A stretch of 64,000 nucleotides of DNA. It comes from Chamaecrista fasciculata. Its lineage: Eukaryota > Streptophyta > Magnoliopsida > Fabales > Fabaceae. Under the pieces are notes generated by a model. That model was not told the origin of the DNA. It was given only the letters and a program-made list of their open reading frames with translations, and searched no databases. Of this stretch, positions 1-11,541 are shown one piece after another. The position numbers were made by a program, and so were the translations under genes. Location: assembly GCA_003254925.1 (NCBI GenBank), contig QANZ01044650.1:341469-405468 (forward strand), written 5' to 3'. Within the stretch, counting starts at the first letter, position 1; each line of letters opens with the position of its first letter.

Positions 1-2830
1 TTATAAAAAAACAAAGAGAATTATAGATTAAAAATTAATCATTCATTCTCTTCTTCACCATTTCTCAACTTCGCAAACAAGAACTTCCCAAAAACAATCC
101 TCTCCCCTTCTTTTCATTATTCTCTTTAATCCCCAATCAACATAGATGTGTCCCTCGGTCAACGGTCAATGGTCAATAAGCTCAATAGCTTAGCAATTAA
201 TCACCCTCCACCTCAAACCAAGTTTTTTCTTCCTTTTTCTTTTCTTTTCTTATTTCTTCTTCCCCATATTTGTCTGCATATTGCTCTATATCCCTTGTAC
301 GAGTAACTAAAGTACACCAATGATAAATCCATCTAGCACAAAATATCCAAGGAAAAAGATATTACAGGACAACGACACACTTATCTTCTCGTTATATTGT
401 AGGAGTGATCCGAATAGTTGAACAAGGTTTCTAGTGGTGTTTGGTTTATTGTTTAAATTACTTTTACATCACAGTAAAATCCCTGCGCATATTTATAGTT
501 TCTTCTCTATGGAGTAGGTTAAAACTATCCATTTATTTTCATTACTAATTATTTTTACAATGACGCTGCTCATCAGAAATTTTCTGACGCCAAAAACAGA
601 GGCATCATATTGGAGAATGTAAATTGCACCCATAAATAGTCAGTAGACCCTCATATGCATAACTTGAAATACACAGGAAAAGTCACATTTCTCATCAGAA
701 GAAAAAAACTGTCATGACAGGAACTTGTAGGCAACTCAATTAAGAACAAACAATAGTGGAACAGTGAGCTATAGCAGTATGAGACTGGTTGATCACCATC
801 ACTGGATTTGAAAATACTACAATCAAATCAATATGGAAAAGCTTCACCAATAAGCAAAGAGATGAAGCTTGAGAGGTAATTCAATTTACCATAATCAATA
901 CATTGAAGTAATTCACTTCTTCTCCAACATTCACAAACAACTAGACAAGTCAACAAATAGAAAGATTCCACCTCTAAAATATACTGAAGAAGATCACACC
1001 ACGTGAAAGGACCCAGGGATCTCCACCAAAAGCTTCCAACCAAGGACCTACAATAAGACCAAGCGGAGATGGGGTCTCCAATTGGCCAATCCAAGTCAAT
1101 TGAGGGATAGGTGCAGAGAGTTGGAAAAGTATTTAGGGTTTTAGAAGTGTCATACCTCAGTAGTGGATAAATAGAGGGTTATTTATAGGTGCATACTGGT
1201 CAGTTATTTGGAGTTGGAGGCTGTTATAACGGCCTAACCATGGAAGGTTCTAGAAGGGGGGCGATCGCCAGAGACTAGCTACAAATTCCTCTTTTTGAAA
1301 TCTCTTCTATTGGTGGTTTGGGTGTGGGTACTCGAGAGACTGGTAGAGAGTAAGAACCCATAATTGTTGGTGAGGGCGACAATTCAATGGTAGCACCACC
1401 CTGGCGTCATCACCGACAGTATCTTCTAGAGGCAAATGAGGATATTGAGGTGGAGGAACAAGAAGAGGCCTTAAAACAGGCATCTCATCAGGCAATCACC
1501 TATCATATATAATTTCTATGTTAACCCTATTTAAATTTTTTCACGTCATTCAATGATGTCAAAACCCTGAAGATATGCAAAATTGTAATTAGACACAATA
1601 AGCAATCACTTGAACCCAATCACACAAATTATGTATCAACAATATTGTCTAAACTAATTGCGCGCTAATGGAAGCAACTAACAAAGAGAATGCAAAGAAA
1701 CACATTTTCCAAACAATATCCAAGATACATAAAAAATGTATCCCAGATATAGTGTCTTGCAATTTGAGTTCCAACTTCCAATAGTTTCGGAGAGTTCTGA
1801 ATCATTAATCTAGTGTGCATACTAGCCTCATAACACTCCAAGAACTTCTGTTGGAGCCAACTAAAGGAAGTCATACACACAGTAGTATTAAACCACATAA
1901 AATACACTGTTGCACTAGAGAGAGACATAACTCTATAAAATAACGTGACAAGCAAGGCAGAAATAGATTTATCTTCTTAGAGATAAGACAACTGTTAATG
2001 AACTGCAGTTATATGATCAAGCAACAGAATCCATGCTCCATGACAATTATGACTTTATTTCTAAGGGGTTGTTCGTACTATAACAGTATCATACTACAAG
2101 AATGACATTCCATCTCATTGAACAACAAAAGCACCGTTTTATTTGTATTTGGACCCTTAATTTCGGTCTGTATCTCAGTGTTTATGAGATATTGTTTTAT
2201 GATGAGCCATGTGATTAAAAAAAAAATCATGTGCTTAAATTGCATGTTCGGAACTTCCATGGACCTTAAGATATAGAACACTAGAAACTTCTATAAAAGT
2301 CACAACGAAAGTATCATTTGATTTTAATTGACAACCAAAATGTAATACCAAACACCAAAACAGATGACACAGAACAACTTTACTATATGTCACTATGCAT
2401 ATTTCATAATGCAAAAACAAAAAAAACTAGGTGACCAAAATGTTAGAAAGTAAATGCATAAATTAAAATCAAACTACAAAGGCATCAATCCAAGAGTACA
2501 GAAGTGCAAACAGAAACAACCACTCTGGCAGAGCTATCTAGAATATAGTGAAATCTAAGAAGATATAAGCTGTAAAAGGTTGAATTCAACTTTAGCTCAA
2601 GCCAAAGACACAGAGTGGAACCTTTGACACCTTGCAGGTAGTAGTTCTTTGCTGTGATTGATAAGTGCAAAAGCAGTCAAAAGATTATCAAGTTGATTAA
2701 TCTAGTGGGCCATTTACAAGTTCACGTTATTTGTCATATGCAGAAAATTTTCAGTGACTATATACAATCTCGCAACAAGGCTCATGTCAAGCAACCAAAA
2801 CTGCCTGTAAATGTTACTCACTCAGTCACT
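1..2830. other. No recognised gene; repeat-rich
   Basis: I recognise no protein here. Bases 1-170 resemble parts of 16330-16560 and 20738-21000, sharing a T/C-rich arm around TTCATTCTCTTC, so they look like one end of a dispersed short element. Open frames on both strands (for example 828-1094 and 1665-1955 on the minus strand) are short, have no motif I know and show no convincing splice context. The region could hold the 3' part of the candidate minus-strand gene that begins near 3486, but I could not trace exons with confidence beyond 2834. Confidence 0.4.
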
Positions 2831-2833
2831 TAC

Positions 2834-3486
2834 TTTAAATGCAATGCAGCTTGTAATATCATGACTTCTCAAAGTGTTGGTACCAGATTCTAGCAACTAT
2901 CAGCACCATGGAAACGGTAACTGATCAAGGGTTGACAAGAACGCTTACGTTACCACATCCTCTAAGAGGACATACCTCGTTGAACGATTTCCAAAAACAA
3001 CTTCATAGCACCATCAGACACATCCATCCAATGCAAGAAACTCCTAAATGTAACCACCGGCCTAAAACATGGCCTCTGAAATACTATAAACAACATAACA
3101 TATTCCAGAATCCCCAAACCCCCAATTTTCAGGAGAAAAAAAAAATTAATAGAACACTGAACATGAAAAATCACAGTTCAAGGTTGATGTGAGTCAATAC
3201 ATAAGCTCTAAAACAAGAGCAACAATCAATCATGTTCTGAAATGTTATGATGCTATCACCCAATTGCAATGCCTAATTTCATATACGAAAGAAAGATTAC
3301 CGGCCTAATTTCGGATCGGCGCATGGAACAGTAAGCTCCGATGGCTTTCTTGAAGGAGGCGAAACGCTTCAAGTTCTGGAAGAGAGAAGTGGATGCGGCT
3401 AGTGAGAAAGGAAGAAAAAGGCGGGAGAGAGAGAGAGACGAAGGAGCTTCTTCAAGAATCAGAGATGACATGAAGCACAGAAGCAA
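2834..3486 (-). CDS. Possible 5' part of an unrecognised minus-strand gene
   Basis: Three stretches join in one open frame on the minus strand. Exon a is about 3486-3301 and ends at a GTAATC donor. Exon b is 3075-2976, after a TTTCAG acceptor and before a GTATGT donor. Exon c is 2889-2834, after a TAG acceptor and before a perfect GTAAGT donor. Phases fit (0, then 1, then 0). The start is uncertain: in-frame ATGs lie at 3486 and 3471, and another just before the first donor would give a protein starting MRRSEIRP. The first exon is serine/leucine-rich and could hold an organelle-targeting peptide. I do not recognise the product and could not extend it to a stop. The strand could be wrong, because a plus-strand frame also covers 3341-3598. 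Confidence 0.28.
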
Positions 3487-3592
3487 TATTCTCGTGGTTT
3501 TACAGTCGGACGGAGAATGTGAAATATATCATATTCTCATTTCTCTTCTCGTAGAAAAAACCTATTTTTTGCCCCTCAATTTATACACCGTA

Positions 3593-4000
3593 AACTAATC
3601 AGTCCTTGGAGCATTGAGATACATAATTTTATTTTTGAAATATTTCAATTATCAACTATTTAATCTTAATGACGACGTAATCCCTGAATTTGAACAAATT
3701 TTATATTTTTTAGTCCTTCAATTTGTACTAAATTGATACTATTTAGTCCCTGAATTTGAACTAATTTTATATTTTTTATCTTTAAATTTATACTAAATTA
3801 ATACAATTTGATCCTTAAATTTGAACTAATTTTATACTTTTTGTCCTTAAATTTATATTAAATTTATACTATTTGATCCCTAAATTTATACTAAATTTGA
3901 CTCCAAAGACTAAATCATTGATAATTACAATAATTCATGAAATAGTACATTTTAATTATTCAGTGGTTGATTAATTGACTCGATGTACATCTAGGTCAAA
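3593..4000. repeat. Dispersed repeat with 'TTTAGTCCC' motifs (copy 1)
   Basis: This AT-rich stretch has regularly spaced motifs of the form TTTAGTCC, TTGATCC and GAATTTG(T)ACTAA. It matches 23818-24200 in the same orientation: both begin near CTAATCAGTC, run through ATTATCAACTATTTA, then repeat a roughly 55 bp unit, and end near a GATTAATTG(A/G)CT segment. It is probably a short DNA transposon or MITE, but I could not define terminal repeats or a target duplication. It lies directly downstream of the possible gene start at 3486. Confidence 0.5.
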
Positions 4001-4139
4001 TAATATATTTTCTCTTTTCAATATCATTTGGCTTCTTTCAAGTTTCAAGGATCAAATAGCAATATTTTAGGGTGGACATGTCGGTGATCCTGTTGATATT
4101 TTTAGAAGTTTTTATTAATTTTTTTACGTCCCAAGTTCC

Positions 4140-4550
4140 AATTCAAGAGCTACAAATCTATAATGCCGGAATAGTCAAGACCTCAGGTCTAAGGCTATCG
4201 TGACAAGTGTATAGGAGAGGCTAGCTTATAACTAAACCCATGCAGGACTCTCCGGGTCGGTCCAGCAACTTGTAACCTTTCACATAATTGCACCATGACT
4301 CTCGAGAAGCATCTAGTGCATGTATCTCTATACACCGAGGTCATGCTGGTCTTGGTTCATTTACGCTCCCACGTGAATGATCGACCAGGGACAGTTTTAG
4401 ATTAATTATCATATAATTAATCAAGGACGCTATCATAGTAAACATGCTAATATGATAACAACATAATTTATCTCTATAAATTAATCAAAAACCATATTTT
4501 CAAACAAAACATATATATAAAATGATTGGCCTAGGCACAATCTCCATGTC
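4140..4550 (-). mobile_element. LTR-like retroelement remnant
   Basis: Read on the minus strand from about 4545, this sequence matches 27451-27667 on the plus strand. Shared blocks include GGAGATTGTGCC near one end, ATAGAGATAAATTA, ATCATATTAGCATGTTTACT, GTCCCTGGTCG and AGACCAGCATGACCTCGGTG. The other copy is cut by an assembly gap. The size, dispersed distribution and lack of coding sequence suggest an LTR or a TRIM-like element. No paired LTR was found nearby. Confidence 0.5.
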
Positions 4551-5360
4551 TTTCATATTTTAAAGGCTACTTTTAAAAGTATGTTTTGATATTTTGATTA
4601 TTGCAATTTGCAAGATACTGCCAATTATAATAAACCTCATCTTTTCAGGCAAAAAAAAAAAATTAATAAACCTCATCTTTTAGATAATAGAGCCAAGATC
4701 TTATTAGGCTTATATGAATTCCCTTGGATTTAACTTCAGTTTTTAAGTATGAAAGATCATACTTTATTACTAAGATCAGATCTTAAAGATTTAATACTTC
4801 TTGACATCCAATTTTTTTAAAAAGATAAATGCAGAGCATATTAATATTTTTCTCCATAAAACTCAAGAGTATATAGTATCCCTAAAATAAAATATATAAA
4901 ATAAAATATATTCTATTTTATACAAGTTTCTAATAATTGGCACCCCTATGATATTTGAACCTTCTTGTTAGATGGATTCGTTTGGAATTTACAATAGGAA
5001 GGAAAAAAAAGGCACAAAGTTTTAAAATTTTTATCGTGAAGTTCTTTTTAATAACTTTTATTTTTTTACTTTTTTAATCAGCAGTGCAAACAAAAGTTTC
5101 TTTATTATGACTAATTATATAAAAATAATTCATCACTTAGTAAGTTTTATGATAAAAATCTATAAGTTGTACATAAACTTAATTCTTTTGAATATAAAAA
5201 AAATGATCTTTTCATAAGATAACATAAATTAATGAGAACTTTTTTATATTGAATAAAACTTTATTAGAAAAGTAAATAATATTTACTCCTAATGTTAAGA
5301 ATTATAATGTCACTAAAATGAGAATAAAGTATATTTTTATTTGTATCTTCATAATTATCA
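4551..5360. other. AT-rich intergenic sequence
   Basis: Very AT-rich, with no open frame of interest and no repeat structure I can define. A short near-direct repeat (AATAAACCTCATCTTTT) occurs twice at about 4630-4682. Confidence 0.5.
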
Positions 5361-5369
5361 AATTAGTTT

Positions 5370-6625
5370 GGCCAAAGTCCTATTTTGGTCCCTTAATTTT
5401 GCTCAATGTTTCAAATTGGTCCCTCAGTTATTTTTCGTTCCGTTTTGGTCCTTCAGTTTTTCAAAACTTTCCACCGTTAGTCCATCAACATTTTTCATCC
5501 AAATTTTCCGTTAAAAAAAAAAGTAAAATTAACTTTAATCTCCCAAATTTTTTATTATTTTGCATTAAAGTCCTTTTTTCCTTTTATAATAGGATCAAAA
5601 CATAAGAAAAAAAAAATGAGGGATTAAATTTATTTCACACTAAAGTTGAAAAAAAAAATGCAATAGAAGATTATTTCTTCTTCATCCTCCCCCATCATCA
5701 TTATATTCTTCTTCTACCCACCATCTCTTCTTCTTCTCTGAACTTCTCGGCGACCGTAATCTTCTCTGGTGAACATTCAGCGACTGTGTAATTTTTTGGA
5801 AACTCTCTAACGAGATACACGGCGCCTTTGATGATTGAGGAAACTCCTTGCCCAAAGATTTTTGGCCTTCTCAGTTCAATGGAAGCCTCAATTTTGCGAA
5901 AAAAAAATGATAAAATATTGTTTTCGGAAGTGGCAGAGACTTCGACAAACTTTCCGGTGATTATAATTTTTCAAAAACTTTGCCGGAGTCACTGCCACCT
6001 CCATAAATTATATTTTGGTCTTTGTTTTGCAAAATTGAGGTTGTCATTGAATTAAAAAGGCCAAAAAAACATTGGGCAAGTAGTTTCCTCAATCGTCAGA
6101 GGCGGCGTCGTGTATCTCGTCGGAAAGTTACCGGGAAATTATACAATCACCGAAAGTTCGTCAGAGAAGAAGAATAAGAGATGATGGTGGTGGTGATGGT
6201 GAAAAAGAGATGATGGTGGTGGTGGGTAGAAGAAGAAGATGATAATGATGGGGGGGGGGNNNNNNNNNNNNNNNNNNNNNNNNNNNNNNGGGGGGGGGGG
6301 GTAGAATGAAGAAGAAGAAATAATTTGCTGCTATGTTTTTTTTTTCAATTTTAGTGTGAAATCAATTTAACTCCTCGTTTCTTTCTTTTTCTTACGTTTT
6401 GATCTTATTATAAAAGGAAAAGGACTTTAATGCAAAATTATAAAACTTTTGGGAGATTAAAGTTAGTTTTTTCTTTTTTTTTAACGAAAAATTTGGATGA
6501 AAAATGTTGAAGGACTAACGGTGGAAAGTTTTGGAAAACTAAAGGACCAAAACGAAATGAAAAATAACTGAGTGATCAATTTATAACATTGAGCAAAACT
6601 GAAGAATCAAAATAAGACTTTAACC
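5370..6625. mobile_element. 1.26 kb foldback Mutator-like element
   Basis: Nearly the whole element is one imperfect inverted repeat. The left end, GGCCAAAGTCCTATTTTGGT, mirrors the right end, and further matching blocks run inward: the ACCGTTAGTCC, TTAAAGTCCTTTT, GAGAAGAAGAA and TCCTCAATCGTCA regions pair with their complements. Even the centre (about 5938-6003) is palindromic, with GGAAGTGGCA opposing TGCCACCTCC. Flanks AATTAGTTT (5361-5369) and AATTAGTAT (6626-6634) form a 9 bp target duplication with one mismatch, as expected of Mutator-like elements. The N gap at 6260-6289 lies in a G-run of the right arm. The two open frames inside it (5318-5605 and 5828-6055) are arm sequence, not genes. 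Confidence 0.85.
6260..6289. other. Assembly gap (30 N) in a poly-G run
   Basis: The gap is flanked on both sides by G homopolymers inside the right arm of the foldback element. Palindrome plus homopolymer probably caused the assembly break, so its true length is unknown. Confidence 0.9.
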
Positions 6626-6833
6626 AATTAGTATTGATATCTTAATTGAAGCTTGATTCTAGTTAAAATTATGTAAAGGTGAGTATAAATTAGATTGGAG
6701 ATGAAACCTAACCCTCTTTGCACTTTAATTTCAATAATTTGTGATCGAGTTAGGTCAAATCGTGTTGGTTGTTATTGAAATTTTTAACTCCAATCAACTT
6801 GATTTACAAAATGGATATGTTGGGATAGGTTTA

Positions 6834-7329
6834 GGCTCCGTTTGGTAGGCAGCAATTGGCTTTTACATTGTAAAACTACACAGATTTCAAGACTTTCATG
6901 TGTTTGGTATGGTAATTTAAGCTATGTAAAGTGGATTACAATGTAAAGGGTTTTACATTACATAGGCCATTTTTCTTTACTTCACATTTCTGATGTAATT
7001 CAAGTCTACCTAGGGAATTATGGTAGAATTCCTAATTTGCCCCTCTCACTCTCATCCCATTTTCTCCCCCTAAGGTGGCCGGCGACAGCGGCGGCGGTTG
7101 ACGGCGGCGCCGGCCACCGTGGACGGCGGCGGTTTTGTGGTGGTTGTGGGAAGGGCATTTTTGTCATTTTTTTCTATATCTATTTTACTTTCCCTCCCCT
7201 ACCTTTTTATACCAAACACTTTCAATCTTTACCTACTTTACATTCCCTCAACTACTTTTCCTTTCCCTCACAATTTTTCCCTTGTAAAACCCTTTCCTTT
7301 ACATAGGCCATTTGCTACCAAACGGAGCC
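6834..7329. mobile_element. Tourist-like (PIF/Harbinger) MITE, 496 bp
   Basis: The ends are perfect inverted repeats: GGCTCCGTTTGGTAG at the left and its complement, ending CTACCAAACGGAGCC, at the right. They are flanked by TTA at 6831-6833 and 7330-7332. A GTTTGGTA-type terminus with a TTA duplication is diagnostic of Tourist/PIF-Harbinger MITEs. Arms continue inward with TTTACATTGTAAAA-like and TTTACATAGGCCATTT motifs. The middle has a sharply GC-rich block at about 7070-7140, with CGGCGGCGG runs. Open frames at 7037-7306 and 7098-7415 overlap this element and are not independent genes. Confidence 0.88.
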
Positions 7330-7702
7330 TTAGGGATAACGATTTCGTGGGACGGAGGCGGAGAGTATCTCTTTTGTCCCTGTTCTACCCTTCTCATAAA
7401 CTTCTCAAACTTTAAGAAAATAATTCAAAAAATATTGAACAAGTGTAAAATACAAAATTATTGAAATACAAACACTAATATTCATCACTCACCAACATTA
7501 CACACCACAACTTATCCAGAATTCTATGAAAGGACAAAGTATTTTGACATAGACTATAAATATAGTAGGGTTCATCGAGCCAAAACATGTTTCCACTCAA
7601 TTGTTGATTTATTTAACAAATTGATATAATTCATTTAGTTAGTTTGTTGTTTTTTGTTTTTGTTAGTAGCTCAACCTTGGGCAAGTAGACAGTATTATTT
7701 AT

Positions 7703-7885
7703 TTCTTTTTTTGGTAAGAACCCCATAGTATCTCAAATTGACAATCAGAAAATAATCCTCTATGAAAAATAAGTTTTATCTCTATTAATAAAGTCTTTTC
7801 TATACCCACGGGCTATATCGAACCTAGGACATCATGCTTAAAGAACCTAATTATCTACCAATTTATGTTGGACTTTGCTGATAAT
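7703..7885 (-). mobile_element. tRNA-derived SINE
   Basis: On the minus strand the sequence has an internal RNA polymerase III promoter: an A-box-like TTGGTAGATAATTAGG (complement at about 7845-7861) and a B-box GGTTCGATATAGCC about 20 bp further (complement 7810-7824). The body ends at GGTTCTTACC followed by an A-rich tail (complement of 7701-7713). This layout is that of a plant tRNA-related SINE. Target duplications are not clear. It is not a functional tRNA gene, since no cloverleaf with a proper acceptor stem forms. Confidence 0.5.
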
Positions 7886-8001
7886 ATTATTCATGTCTTC
7901 ATTTATACAGAAATTAACTCAACAAGCATATGTGAATCGATATTTTTTTTGATGGGTTCATGTGTTAACTCGAACTATTGTCAATTTATTATTTTATATT
8001 A

Positions 8002-8511
8002 GGCTTAAGTGTACTTTTGGTCCCTTAACTTTCGCAAAGGTCTCAATTTGGTCCCCTAACTTTTTTTGTTGCAATTTTGATCCCATAACTTTTGAAAACG
8101 TCTCACCGTTGGTCTCATAAGTGTACTTCCATCCATTATCTGCCGTTAGTGCTGATCTAGCAGGCTGAGTTGGCTAATGATGTGGCAAATATGGGTGAAG
8201 TGGATTAAAAAATGACGATTATGCAACATTTTGTGTCTTTTTGTTCGGCTAAGTCTTGGTTGATTCGTTTTAAAAATATTGTAATTTGTTGCATAATGGT
8301 CCTTTTTTAATCCACTTCACCTATGTTTGCCACATCACCAGCCAACTTAGCCTATCAGATCAGCACTAACGGTAAGTAATGGATGGAAGTGCACTTGGGA
8401 CCAACAGTGAGACGTTTTCAAAAGTTAGGGGACCAAAATTGTAACAAAAAAAGTTAGGGGATCAAATTGAGACATTTACGAAAGTTAGGAGACAAAAAAT
8501 GCACTTAAGCC
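8002..8511. mobile_element. Mutator-like MITE, 510 bp, perfect 9 bp target duplication
   Basis: The element starts GGCTTAAGTGTACTTTTGGT and ends in the imperfect complement, GCACTTAAGCC. Arms of about 230 bp also share the ACTTCCATCCATTA, CAGCACTAACGG and AATCCACTTCACC regions as inverted copies. Flanking TTTATATTA occurs exactly at 7993-8001 and 8512-8520. No coding capacity is present. Confidence 0.92.
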
Positions 8512-8559
8512 TTTATATTAAAATCGAAGTTGGGACAACTTTCTATTTCAGGTTTCAAT

Positions 8560-8700
8560 TACAAAATAGCTCCCAAGGGTACCAAAGTGTTAATGGAGAA
8601 TACCATAGGATACCAAAGTGTCAGGTTTCAAACCACAATTAAGGTATCAAAGTGAAATAGGGTCAAATCACAGGGTACCAAAGTGTAATTTACCCTAATA
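8560..8700. repeat. Short repeat with GGTACCAAAGTG motifs
   Basis: The motif GG(G/A)TACCAAAGTG, or a close variant, recurs about four times, and again in inverted form at 9895-10145. It is probably a fragment of the element seen there. Confidence 0.5.
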
Positions 8701-9890
8701 ATAATCTCTTAAGGATTTCCTTGATCAGTGAAATGATCATCTAAGAATCTTAAAAAAGATGATGCATTGAATATCAAGTAATAATTAAGCTACTTAATAA
8801 ATTATCTCAATCCATTCCACCACATTTTAAAATCATCCTTTCAATTAAATTATTAGTATGAAGGTGCTTTATTTATATTTAAAAAATTCCAAAAATTAAA
8901 GTATCTATTCATCAAAACATGAAATAATATCCAAAAAATAAATAAATAATGCAATATTAGTGGACAAGTTAAAACGTTTTACAAAATTTATTTATTCTAA
9001 TATCAGAAAAATCATAAAATTTTATTAAAATTATTAAATATTTTTTAACAATTTCTTATTTTGTTTTATTATTGAAAATGTAATATATATAATTTTAAAT
9101 TTTAAATGCTATTTAAATATCCTTATTTTAAAAGTACATATTGTAACTACTAATTTTGTAATCAAATAAATAGTTGTTTCTAAATGTTTCACATGTAAAT
9201 TAAAAAGATCATAAACATTATTAATGTATAAACCATTAATTCAAATTTAAAATTTATATTTTACAATAATTGTCCTTTATTGCAAATATAAATATTTAAT
9301 TATTAACATAAAGTCATAAACAGAATAAATGTACAGCACATACAGGTTAAAAAAAAACGACATCCACGCAAAGTATTGTTTTGAAGTACAGTTTCTCAAA
9401 CTAATTCACAGTTACCAAAACGTGGGCTCTCCTTCTTCATTTCTTGAAGAGGATAATTTTGATTCTTCAAAATTGCTCTCTCCGTAGATCTTAGTATTTC
9501 ATTTTTATATTTCCTTAGTATTAAGAAATCAAAACTCCGTTTTGGCAAAAAAAAAAAAAGAAATCAAAACTCCTTGTCTTTTCAAGTGTATGGGAGACAT
9601 CACTACTTTCTACATCTTTGAGTATATGGAAGATTTTGATGAGTCAATATGTTCGTGCATGACGAAGATTGTTCACCGATATGTTATTAGTTGCCCTTCG
9701 GTGACTCTTTCTACTTTTTGCAGATTTTCTTATCTCGCAGCGTGGCTGTCGAAGACAGTTTCTCGGAGGATGTATCCCATTGGTTGGGTCTATGTACCCC
9801 ATCCTCTTTTTTGGTTTCCTGGTATTTTCCCGATTAACTTCTTCTCTCACATCCGACTTTTCAAAAGTTAGATGATGTTCTCTTTGCACC
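8701..9890. other. AT-rich intergenic sequence, no gene seen
   Basis: The stretch is mostly A/T with homopolymer runs. Overlapping open frames on opposite strands (9542-9871 and 9644-9928) have no motif I know, no splice context and unfavourable composition. I regard them as chance. Confidence 0.5.
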
Positions 9891-9894
9891 GTTA

Positions 9895-10150
9895 ACATTT
9901 TGGTACCCTGTTCTTTCAAAAGTATCATTTTGATACCCTATTCTTTGCACCGTTAACACTTTGATACCTTGTTATATGGATTGATTTCACTTTGGTACCA
10001 TATTCTTTCATGATTTGTTATCTTGTTTTATCTTTGTTAGAGTATTAAAGTGTTAACGGTGCAAAAAACATAGTACCAAAATGTTAACGTTGCAAAGCAT
10101 AGGGTACCAAAGTGAAATCGGTCCATAGAACAGGTACCAAAGTGTTATTT
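9895..10150. repeat. Inverted repeat with GGTACC/GTTAACG motifs
   Basis: The left half carries CACCGTTAACA(T/C)TTTG(G/A)TACC and the right half its complement, GGTACCAAA(A/G)TGTTAACG, so the block can fold back. It is probably a MITE of the same family as 8560-8700. Its right end abuts the Mutator-like element at 10165. Confidence 0.5.
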
Positions 10151-10164
10151 ACTCTTATTTTATT

Positions 10165-10606
10165 GATTAAAGTGCACTTTTGGTCCCATAGCTTTCGTCC
10201 AGGTGTCAATTTGGTCCCATATTTTTTTTTGTTGCAATTTTGGTCTCATAACTTTGCAAAAAGTTGCAGATTTGGTCCCGTATCACTTTTGGTCTCATAT
10301 CTTTTGGTCAGGTTGAAGAATTGGTCTCATATCTTTGCAAGAAGTTTCATCGTCAGTCCCACCTGACTCAAAGCTATGAGATTAATTTTGCACCTAACTT
10401 AAAGATATAGGACCAATTCTGCAAGTTGATCAAAAGATATGAGACCAATTCTGCAACCTTACCCAAAGATATGGGACCAAAATTGTGACATAGGACCAAA
10501 TCTGCAACCTGAACAAAAGATATGAGACCAAAAGTGCAAGAAAAAAAGTTATAGGACCAAATTGAGACCTAAGTAAAAGTTATAGGACCCAAAATATACT
10601 TTAGCC
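10165..10606. mobile_element. Mutator-like MITE, 442 bp
   Basis: The left end, TTAAAGTGCACTTTTGGTCC, is an imperfect complement of the right end, which finishes ATACTTTAGCC. Arms repeat TTTGGTC(C/T)CATA units and pair with TATGRGACCAAA units in the other half. Flanks TATTTTATT (10156-10164) and TATTTTCTT (10607-10615) give a 9 bp target duplication with one mismatch. Confidence 0.82.
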
Positions 10607-10820
10607 TATTTTCTTTATTACTCAAGCCCTGCTTACGAAATACGAACACACTATACGTTACTCGATCTAGTGATAAATAACCCAACGAAATATACGGTTA
10701 TAAGTATAAATATGTATCTTTTGTTGTCAAAATCAATCCAACCTCCATCTTTTGTGCCTTCAATCTTCAAATACTCCCAAAAAAAAATAAACACTCATTC
10801 TCTCACCTCCTTAGTATCTA

Positions 10821-11107
10821 TCTATACTATATTATATAGCTTCACCTCTTTATGGTTGGTCAAAATTATTGAATTAAAAAATTAAAAAAAAATCACACAC
10901 TTTTCTCTAGCTAACCCACGTTCATTCTTATGTAACAAAAAAAAATCACTCATGTTCATTCTCATTAAGTCAAAATTTTTAATTAGTCCTAAATGTATTA
11001 GGAAATTTTAAATTGGTCCCAAACTTACTCATTTATCAATATAAAAATTTTATATAATCTTTAACTTTAAATCAATTTAAACATGTATATTGGCGTCCAA
11101 CACCTAG
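10821..11107 (+). mobile_element. Non-autonomous Helitron, 287 bp
   Basis: It starts TCTATACTATATTATATAGC after an A and ends CACCTAG before a T, the Helitron signature (5' TC, 3' CTRR, insertion between A and T). It shares the 5' end, the internal AAATTGGTCCCAAACTTACT and ATTTATCAATATAA blocks, and the terminal layout with the copy at 29807-30253. No Rep/helicase coding is present. Confidence 0.75.
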
Positions 11108-11319
11108 TATAATTTAATCGATCGATGTCTTAATAGCGACGGTATCTATAATTTATATTACAAGTTTGTTTAATCATTTATGAGTGTTTGGTGTTGTAAT
11201 TTCTAACTCGACAAAAGAGATGGTCAAGCCATTTGTTTAAAGTAAAATCGTATACTATTATAGAATAGGCAAACAAAAAAAAGATACTAAAAATTGTTAG
11301 TTTTCAAACAGCACAGCGC

Positions 11320-11541
11320 AAATAAATGAATAATAATAATACGTCATTACGGGCATCTCAGAAGAGGAAAGCGGGAGGAGCCATCTTTTGTGATCTCCGT
11401 AACACGAAAGCTTCCGAATCTCTGCTCTGTCTGTCTCTCACTTTCTTCGCGTTTTCTAAAAAACCCACTCTTCTCTTCTCTTCGCTCACTTGCACAAACT
11501 CAGATCTCGCTTTCTCTTAGCTTTATTTCGTCTCTAAGCAG
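11320..11541 (+). other. Probable 5' UTR exon of the G3BP-like gene
   Basis: A C/T-rich leader ends in TAAGCAG at 11541, followed by a GTACTC donor. The matching acceptor, GGCAG, lies directly before the ATG at 12432, so an 890 bp intron would sit in the 5' UTR. Frames at 11326-11581 are unrelated to the downstream protein. The transcription start is a guess. Confidence 0.55.

Noticed and set aside
7037..7415. Two overlapping plus-strand open frames as genes
   Set aside because: They lie across a Tourist-like MITE with defined ends and a TTA duplication; the frames follow its composition.
9542..9928. Genes on both strands of the same interval
   Set aside because: Overlapping opposite frames without motif, splice sites or plausible composition.
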